DNA of 64,000 nucleotides from NCBI GenBank assembly GCA_905181595.1, contig CAJIYI010000002.1:62001-126000 (forward strand), read 5' to 3'. Below are positions 57,225 through 64,000 of this stretch, piece by piece. The DNA is from an uncultured SAR86 cluster bacterium (lineage in GTDB: Bacteria; Pseudomonadota; Gammaproteobacteria; Magnimaribacterales; D2472). Position 1 is the stretch's first letter. Every line of letters begins with the position of its first letter. The notes under the pieces were generated by a model that did no database searches, was not told where the DNA came from, and saw only the letters and a program-made list of their open reading frames with translations. A program made the position numbers and the translations under genes.

Positions 57225-57890
57225 ATGGAACCAGCTTTACAGGAAGCCTTACTTCCAAAATACATTGCCATTGAAGGGCCGATTGGAGTAGGCAAAACAA
57301 CGCTTGCACATAAAATAGCCGAAACATTTAACTATGATGTTTTTCTCGAGCAACCAACAGAAAACCCATTCCTAAAAAGCTTTTATAGAAATCCAAAACA
57401 GTCTGCTCTCGCGACTCAACTATTTTTTTTATTTCAAAGAATGCAGCAAATTGAAGATTTAAAACAACGCTCATTGTTCGAGCCTGTTCGGGTTGCAGAT
57501 TTTCTTATTCAAAAAGACCGACTATTTGCTGAAGTAACTCTTTCTGAAGAGGAAATGGGTTTGTATGACAAAGTATATGAACATCTAACCTTAGATGCTC
57601 CATCACCAGATTTGGTGATCTACTTACAAGCACCTGTTGAAGTATTGCTGGATAGAATTAATAAAAGAGGAAATCCAGACGAAAAATTTCTGACAGTGGA
57701 TTATCTAGAAAGGCTCAATGATGCGTATTCTAAATTCTTTCTTTATTTCGAAAATGCCCCTCTGCTAATTATCAATGCTTCTGATATCGATTTAGAGAGT
57801 GGTGGTTCTGATTACGATATGTTGATCAATAAAATCATGTCAGATCCTCGAGGGAAGAATTTTATCAATCCTCAGCCCTCTATTCTCTAA
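57225..57890 (+). CDS. deoxynucleoside kinase-family protein
   Basis: [70 protein letters not shown]. Confidence 0.88.
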   Translation: MEPALQEALLPKYIAIEGPIGVGKTTLAHKIAETFNYDVFLEQPTENPFLKSFYRNPKQSALATQLFFLFQRMQQIEDLKQRSLFEPVRVADFLIQKDRLFAEVTLSEEEMGLYDKVYEHLTLDAPSPDLVIYLQAPVEVLLDRINKRGNPDEKFLTVDYLERLNDAYSKFFLYFENAPLLIINASDIDLESGGSDYDMLINKIMSDPRGKNFINPQPSIL

Positions 57891-57907
57891 AACTTTTATC
57901 TACCTGT

Positions 57908-59836
57908 ATGAGCGATAAAGTATACGACCCACCCAAAGGCTCAACTAATCCACACATAAAGAATTTAGATCAATATGCACTTATGTATAAACAATCTATC
58001 GAAGATCCGAAGGCCTTCTTTGGAAAAGAAGCTATAGCAAACCTTTCGTGGAGCGAGCCATTTACAGGCATTCATAATGACGAGTTTCAAGAATCAAAAT
58101 GGTTTGAAGGAGGTAAGCTAAATATTGCTTTTAACTGCATTGATCGGCATTTAGCGGAACATGCTGACAAAACTGCCCTCATATGGGAGGGAGATGAGCC
58201 AGATCAATCAAAAGAGATATCATATTTTGATCTGCACAAAAACGTGTGTAAATTCTCTAATATTTTAAAAGATTTAGGTGCAAGAAAAGGCTCAAGGATT
58301 TGCATCTACATGCCCATGATTCCTGAAGCTGCATACGCAATGCTGGCTTGTGCAAGAATTGGAGCAATACATTCGGTGGTCTTTGGAGGTTTCTCTCCAG
58401 AGTCATTGAAAGATAGGATATTAGATGCTGACTGCAGCATTGTGATTACTGCTGACGAAGGAGTACGGGGCGGCAAAACGATTCCTTTAAAAAATAATGT
58501 TGATATTGCTCTGGTTAACTGCCCCGATGTAAAACATTGCTTGGTTATCGAGAGAACTGGTGAAAATACTCACTGGGCTGAAGGAAGAGATGTTAGGTAT
58601 GAAGAAGTTTTTCATAGGGCCTCGGATCAATGTGAATGTGAGCCAATGGATTCAGAGGATCCTTTTTTTGTTTTATATACATCTGGTTCAACTGGAAAAC
58701 CTAAGGGAGTAATGCATACAACTGGTGGTTACTTACTAGGAGCACATTTAAGTTTCAAATATTTATTTGGCTACAGAGCTGAGGATAAGTATTGGTGCAC
58801 AGCAGATGTTGGATGGATTACAGGTCATACTTATATTCTCTATGGGCCGCTATCAAATGCAGCAACCAGTCTAATGTTTGAAGGTATTCCAACTTACCCT
58901 TCTCCATCAAGATTTTGGGATGTATGTGATAAGCATCAAATATCAATCTTTTATACCGCTCCCACAGCTCTCAGGGCATTAATGGCTCAAGGTAATGAGT
59001 ATGTTCAAAGGACCTCTAGAAAATCTCTTAGGCTTTTAGGCACTGTTGGAGAGCCAATTAATCCCGAAGCATGGGAATGGTATTATCGAGTCGTGGGAAA
59101 TGCTTCGTGCCAAATCATAGATACATGGTGGCAGACTGAAACTGGATCTGTTTTGATCTCTCCTATAGCTGGCGTAACTCCAGTTAAACCTGGCTCAGCA
59201 ACTTTACCATTTTTTGGAGTTAAGCCTGAACTGGTTGATGAAAATGGTAGAGTTTTAGAGGGAGAGAATTCTGGAAACCTAATCATCACTCAATCCTGGC
59301 CAAGCCAGATTAGGAGTATTTATGGAGATCATCAGCGCATGATCGACACTTATTTTTCAACCTATCAAAATAATTACTTTACCGGTGACGGAGCTAAAAG
59401 AGATGCTGATGGATATTTTTGGATTACTGGAAGAGTGGATGATGTTCTGAATGTTTCCGGACATAGGCTTGGTACAGCAGAAATTGAAAGTGCGTTGGTT
59501 CTTCACCCTAAAGTTGCAGAAGCAGCTATCGTTGGCTTTGATCATCCTATCAAAGGACAAGGAATCTATGCATATGTAACTCTGATGGTAGGCGAGCAAG
59601 AAACTCCAGAGCTAATAGGAGAGCTGCAAAAATTTGTTTCAAATGAGATTAGTCCAATCGCCAAACCAGATTTAATTCAATGGGCTCCAGGTCTACCAAA
59701 AACGAGATCAGGAAAAATTATGCGGAGGATCTTAAGAAAAGTTGCCGAAGGAGATTTTAAGAATCTTGGAGATACCTCTACACTTGCCGATCCCGATGTT
59801 GTAGAGAGCTTAATTGCGAATAAACTTAGTTTATAA
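57908..59836 (+). CDS. acs: acetyl-CoA synthetase
   Basis: 642 aa; [73 protein letters not shown]. Confidence 0.97.
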   Translation: MSDKVYDPPKGSTNPHIKNLDQYALMYKQSIEDPKAFFGKEAIANLSWSEPFTGIHNDEFQESKWFEGGKLNIAFNCIDRHLAEHADKTALIWEGDEPDQSKEISYFDLHKNVCKFSNILKDLGARKGSRICIYMPMIPEAAYAMLACARIGAIHSVVFGGFSPESLKDRILDADCSIVITADEGVRGGKTIPLKNNVDIALVNCPDVKHCLVIERTGENTHWAEGRDVRYEEVFHRASDQCECEPMDSEDPFFVLYTSGSTGKPKGVMHTTGGYLLGAHLSFKYLFGYRAEDKYWCTADVGWITGHTYILYGPLSNAATSLMFEGIPTYPSPSRFWDVCDKHQISIFYTAPTALRALMAQGNEYVQRTSRKSLRLLGTVGEPINPEAWEWYYRVVGNASCQIIDTWWQTETGSVLISPIAGVTPVKPGSATLPFFGVKPELVDENGRVLEGENSGNLIITQSWPSQIRSIYGDHQRMIDTYFSTYQNNYFTGDGAKRDADGYFWITGRVDDVLNVSGHRLGTAEIESALVLHPKVAEAAIVGFDHPIKGQGIYAYVTLMVGEQETPELIGELQKFVSNEISPIAKPDLIQWAPGLPKTRSGKIMRRILRKVAEGDFKNLGDTSTLADPDVVESLIANKLSL

Positions 59837-60192
59837 ATAAGTAATATAAATACAAAAGATACCGCGACTGAAACTACACCAATCATAGAGTTAATGATTG
59901 CTGTTTCTCCTAATTCTCTCATCTCATTCTTAGTTTCATAAAAACTATTGCTGTATAAAAGTAGAGCACCAGAATTAAAAACATGCATCAAAAAAAGGAT
60001 CATTAAAAACCAATGTGCTTGTTCCGCTATTGCTAGTAAGCAGAGTGCAGAAAATATTAGATCAAGAATTAAAAAGAACTTTTTATTGGCTCGGTTATAA
60101 ATAAAACCAAATAAATTAAAATTATTTTTTAGAAGCCAGGCTATTATTAGTCCCTCTAATAGATATAGACAACCTAGAGCAAAAGTAAGCAT
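59677..60192 (-). CDS. multi-pass membrane protein of unknown function (3' boundary uncertain)
   Basis: hydrophobic 110 aa core outside acs; the supplied ORF runs ~160 bp antisense into acs, so the real stop may be near 59837. Confidence 0.45.
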   Translation of the reverse strand: MLTFALGCLYLLEGLIIAWLLKNNFNLFGFIYNRANKKFFLILDLIFSALCLLAIAEQAHWFLMILFLMHVFNSGALLLYSNSFYETKNEMRELGETAIINSMIGVVSVAVSFVFILLIYKLSLFAIKLSTTSGSASVEVSPRFLKSPSATFLKILRIIFPDLVFGRPGAH

Positions 60193-60200
60193 AAAAACTA

Positions 60201-61017
60201 TTAATTCAACGACCAGGCTTGCTGGTCAGAATCAAACACAGCAACCTTATCTTCAAGCAGTTTTGTTAAATGCGCCTCTAAACTCCAAAGTGCAATGGGG
60301 TGCAGTCTTTCATCAACATCGTCATAGACCTCTTTAACCAGTGTGTTTGAATTGCAAGGAGAAATTAATTGAAGTTTTTCCACTACCTTGCTCTCACGCT
60401 CTAATCTATGAGCAATAATCCAGTCTACTACTGCAAAGGGATCTCCCAGAAAGTCTCCATGGCCAGGACCAATTCTATTAAATTTATAATTTTTTAAGAG
60501 TGTAAGAGAGTCAAGATATTGCCTCATAGAACCATCTGGATGGGCGATTACTACTGTTGAGCCATTCATTATATGGTCGCCTGTGAGCATGGTTTCTTCT
60601 TCTGCAATGAGATAACACAAATGATTCGATGCATGGCCAGGTGTATGAATTACCTCAATCGTATATTCATCTGTCTTAATTATGTCGCCATGATTAAGCA
60701 CCTGATCAGGCTTAAAGGTTCTGTCTTGCCGCGAATCATCTTTGGCTACTAACCTTCCCATCATAGGAATCTTTAACTTATCTGCCAATACTTTTGCACC
60801 TGGCGAATGATCTGGATGAGTATGAGTGACAAGAATTCTTTTGATTTTATTTTTCCCAAGCTCTAATAAGTTCAGATAGATGGGCGTCAATTTTTGGACC
60901 AGGATCAACCAAGGTAATATCATCGGTTCCAATTAAGTAGCTGTTAGTACCTGGGCCAGTAAAAACACTGCCATTAGATGCGGTAATTCTTTGAATGCTT
61001 GATTTAGGCGCTTTCAT
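60201..61017 (-). CDS. metallo-beta-lactamase-fold hydrolase (LACTB2-like), frameshifted near 60864
   Basis: MKAPKSSIQRITASNGSVFTGPGTNSYLIG; ILVTHTHPDHSPGAKVL; IEVIHTPGHASNHLCYL; GPGHGDFL. Confidence 0.88.
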
Positions 61018-61780
61018 ATCCATTATCTCCAGGTAAAAAGCCAATCCAGGCTCCATCTTTCTTAATAAACTTGGGAAGGATTGGAGGAATCGCACCATCC
61101 TCTAGATCTTTAAAATGATTAAAAGCCTCTTCTCTTGATGAAAATTGAGCAAGAGCTTCTAAACTTTTAATCGTTGGCATAATCATATTCATCTCACCTT
61201 GATGAAACTTTTCTAAAGCTTTGGCAGGTGAGATCCAAAAACTTTCAGTCAGCTCATATCCATCGTGAACTCCAAGTTGTTCAGAATGCACTTTAGCTAA
61301 AAAAAACCTAGTATCAAATCGTTTGGGCTCAATATCTGGTGTAACCCAATGAGCGCATGGAACAATATTATTGGCTCGCAATTGCAAATTATTTTCTTTA
61401 CAGATCTCATAAAAAGTAATCTCTTTTGAATTTAGCTGTTGCCTGTAATCATCTAATTTTTTTAGGTCTTGAAGAAGCATATCATTCTTGTTGGTCAATA
61501 AAATACCAGCCTCTTCATAGCATTCTCTGATGCATGCAACCCAATACGCCAAACCATTTTGATTTACTGCAAGCTTTGCTGAAGCCTGATCATCACTAAG
61601 GCCATCACAATACTGATACATCTCTGGAAGTGAGTCTTCGGGATCAAGAGTGCCACCAGGAAAAACATACAAGCTACCGAATGAAGACTTCATGCTTCGC
61701 TTCACCATGAATATTTCAAAAGTATCGGTGCCCTCTCTCATTAAGATGACTGTTGCAGCTGGTCTAATTTGTGTATTCAT
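61004..61780 (-). CDS. NUDIX hydrolase (NUDT19-like)
   Basis: LYVFPGGTLDPEDSLPE ... WVACIRECYEEAGILL; 14-bp overlap with the downstream MBL gene. Confidence 0.82.
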   Translation of the reverse strand: MNTQIRPAATVILMREGTDTFEIFMVKRSMKSSFGSLYVFPGGTLDPEDSLPEMYQYCDGLSDDQASAKLAVNQNGLAYWVACIRECYEEAGILLTNKNDMLLQDLKKLDDYRQQLNSKEITFYEICKENNLQLRANNIVPCAHWVTPDIEPKRFDTRFFLAKVHSEQLGVHDGYELTESFWISPAKALEKFHQGEMNMIMPTIKSLEALAQFSSREEAFNHFKDLEDGAIPPILPKFIKKDGAWIGFLPGDNGYESA

Positions 61781-61820
61781 AATTAGTATGGATATTTATT
61801 ATCCATTAGAATAAGTCTTA

Positions 61821-62729
61821 ATGGAAATTACTGAATCTCTAAAACAAGACCTTCAATCTGCGCCAGACTGGTTTCATAAATCGATAGCTATTCTGCCTAG
61901 AAAAGAAAATTTTATACATGCAGCAGGAAATCTAAAGTACCAAGTCTGGGACAGAGCTAATGCTAAAAATATTGTTGTTCTAATCCACGGAACAGGGGCG
62001 CATAAAAAATGGTGGGACCCAATAGCTCCTTTGATAAATGAAGACTTTACCGTGATAGCTCCAGATCTTCCTGGCATGGGAGAGTCTGATCATAGAAATG
62101 CATATAATTTTGAAGAATTTAGTGAGGCATTGATTGCAATCATTAATCAAGAAAAAATTGTTAGCAATTTTCAAAAAATTTACCTTGTAGGTCATTCGCT
62201 TGGCGGACATGTTGCAGGATTTATGGCAAGCGAATTTCCAGATCTATTTCATGGGGTGATAATGATTGATTCTCCTATTCGCCCACCAACATATGACTAT
62301 GACAAACATCAAAGCACTGGTCCGCTGAGAAGAATCAAATACTACCCTGACAAAGTTTCAATCATCGAGAGATTTAGGCTAATGCCGCCTCAGGACTGCG
62401 AAAATGGCTGGTATCTTAGATACATCGCAGAGCACTCAGTTTTCGATGTTGAAGAAGGCTGGAGATGGCGATTTGATGATAAGCTCTTTGCCACTCTTAG
62501 GCGCCTAAATAATTATGAATTTAAATTTCAATGCCCAGCACTTTTTGTTGCTGGCGGTAAAAGTCTATTATTAGAATCAAAGATAATGAAATATATTAGA
62601 GAGGCTTTTAAAGACTCTATGGCAGTCGAAGTAATTGAGGATGCGGCTCATCATGTCCCGCTCGATTCTCCGCTAGAACTTATCTCTTTAATCAATGATT
62701 ATTTACGACAGTGGGAAGAAAAAAAATGA
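61821..62729 (+). CDS. alpha/beta hydrolase
   Basis: NIVVLIHGTGAHKKWWDPIAPLI; IYLVGHSLGGHVAGFMAS; DAAHHVPLDSP. Confidence 0.88.
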   Translation: MEITESLKQDLQSAPDWFHKSIAILPRKENFIHAAGNLKYQVWDRANAKNIVVLIHGTGAHKKWWDPIAPLINEDFTVIAPDLPGMGESDHRNAYNFEEFSEALIAIINQEKIVSNFQKIYLVGHSLGGHVAGFMASEFPDLFHGVIMIDSPIRPPTYDYDKHQSTGPLRRIKYYPDKVSIIERFRLMPPQDCENGWYLRYIAEHSVFDVEEGWRWRFDDKLFATLRRLNNYEFKFQCPALFVAGGKSLLLESKIMKYIREAFKDSMAVEVIEDAAHHVPLDSPLELISLINDYLRQWEEKK

Positions 62730-63808
62730 GAAAAATAATAATAACTATTTTAGGAGCGCTGACATTGAGTCTTGTTGCATTTTTATGGCTTGGAAATGAA
62801 AATAGCATTGAGTCCTTGGATGGATGTAAAGACAATGAAGAGCTGAAAGTCTACTGTAATTTTATGAATCCTGAAGATTTAGCGCTAACCCCAGATGGAA
62901 ATTTTTTAATTGTGGCCGAGTTTGGCGGAATGGCACCATTGGTTGAAATGACATCTGGGAAATTAAGTTTTTTTAACATAAAAGATAAAACCAGATCTCA
63001 AGCGAAGATTACTTTTGGGGAAAATGAATGGGGCTCTGTTGACTGTTCTAGAGATCCGAGCATTCCCTTTGGTCCTCATGGCATTGATTTAGTTCAAAGA
63101 GAGGATGGAAAGCAGCAACTTGCAGTGGTCAGTCACCATCCAAATGAAAGCATAGAGATGTTTGAACTGTTAGAAAAAGATGGTTGGGTGCTTGAGTGGA
63201 AGGGCTGTGTTGATGTTGACGGCAAATATTATTTCAATGATGTTTCATTGGATATGTCTGGAAACTTCTATGCCTCTCATATGTTTGAATCTGACTTCTC
63301 AATGATCAGTGCCTTGTGGAATGTATTTGCCAAGTCAGATACAGGCATGGTTGTTAAATGGACTCAGGATAATAAATTTGAGGAACTAAATTTCACAGCT
63401 GGCTCTTTCCCAAATGGCATTGCATTAGATCAAAAAAATAATAATCTCATTGTGAATTACAACTTAGGGGATAAAAGCATTCTATTTGATCTGAATTCCA
63501 AACAATCTCTGGGAATCTACGAGCACAATTCACCTGATAACGTGGTCATCAAAGGTGGCTTTGCATGGGTTACTAATCATGATCATTCTGTTGCAGAATC
63601 TTTGGGGTGTGCCGAAACAGTTAATTGCACACTTCCTTTCTCAGTAAATAAATTATCTCTTTCAGATCTTTCATTGGTTGAGTCCTATAAATTTAAGAGC
63701 AAAAATATGGGAATTGGAACTGTTGGTTTGCCGCATGATGGATCCTTATGGATTGGTTCATACCACTCAGACAGATTAGCAGAGGCTAGCCTATCTTTTA
63801 GTGAATAG
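62711..63808 (+). CDS. secreted/membrane-anchored beta-propeller-like protein (SMP-30/gluconolactonase-like)
   Basis: N-terminal TM; MNPEDLALTPDGNFLIVAEFGG; FPNGIALDQKNNNLIVNYNLGDK; GLPHDGSLWIGSYHSDRLAE. Confidence 0.55.
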   Translation: MGRKKMRKIIITILGALTLSLVAFLWLGNENSIESLDGCKDNEELKVYCNFMNPEDLALTPDGNFLIVAEFGGMAPLVEMTSGKLSFFNIKDKTRSQAKITFGENEWGSVDCSRDPSIPFGPHGIDLVQREDGKQQLAVVSHHPNESIEMFELLEKDGWVLEWKGCVDVDGKYYFNDVSLDMSGNFYASHMFESDFSMISALWNVFAKSDTGMVVKWTQDNKFEELNFTAGSFPNGIALDQKNNNLIVNYNLGDKSILFDLNSKQSLGIYEHNSPDNVVIKGGFAWVTNHDHSVAESLGCAETVNCTLPFSVNKLSLSDLSLVESYKFKSKNMGIGTVGLPHDGSLWIGSYHSDRLAEASLSFSE

Positions 63809-64000
63809 TATTTATACTGCGGAGCAGGTCAGAGCTTTTGAGAAAAATTTATTTATTAAAAAGGGCGATGACCTGCGAGCAATGATGGAGGCTGCTAAGC
63901 AGTCTGTTGAGATATTAAACAAAGATTTTTCAACGTCAGAGTTCTTAATTCTATGTGGGCCAGGCAATAATGGTGGAGACGGATATTTCATAGGCATTGG
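63801..64000 (+). CDS. nnrE: NAD(P)H-hydrate epimerase domain (YjeF_N), truncated by window end
   Basis: GTG start overlapping upstream stop; NSIYTAEQVRAFEKNLFIKKGDDLRAMMEAAKQSVEILNKDFSTSEFLILCGPGNNGGDGYFIGI; absent from supplied ORF list. Confidence 0.85.
   Translation, partial: MNSIYTAEQVRAFEKNLFIKKGDDLRAMMEAAKQSVEILNKDFSTSEFLILCGPGNNGGDGYFIGI

Overview
AT-rich gammaproteobacterial chromosomal window. Lineage is inferred only; gene content and the reduced ponA-aroKB-gltBD-hemE synteny suggest a streamlined marine SAR86-like organism. It is mostly housekeeping genes: ilvE, phosphomannomutase, slmA, mrcA, aroKB, gltB/gltD, hemE, tesB, cobS/cobT-like, M1 peptidase, type II pantothenate kinase, tyrS, anmK, erpA, hemJ, hemL, dksA, pcnB, acs. 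Accessory elements: a GT4/methyltransferase/terpenoid-cyclase-fold cassette; a diiron protein/beta-helix/diheme-cytochrome triad; a Fur-box-preceded FecA-like TonB receptor; and a thiamine-uptake locus with a TPP riboswitch, TonB receptor, PnuC-family transporter, kinase and YkoF-like protein. There are two tRNAs, Ala-TGC and Ile-GAT. No rRNA, CRISPR array, prophage or transposase was seen. About 20 conserved genes carry single-base frame disruptions, which points to uncorrected sequencing indels rather than mass pseudogenisation. Main leads: (1) GltD has an N-terminal extension resembling an integrase arm-type DNA-binding domain, sits exactly where gltB is inverted, and has a direct repeat in the new divergent promoter; (2) two adjacent structured elements downstream of the FecA-like receptor show compensatory stem changes and minus-strand G-U logic, a candidate unrecognised RNA; (3) the diiron/beta-helix/diheme triad of unknown function; (4) the thiamine-scavenging locus.
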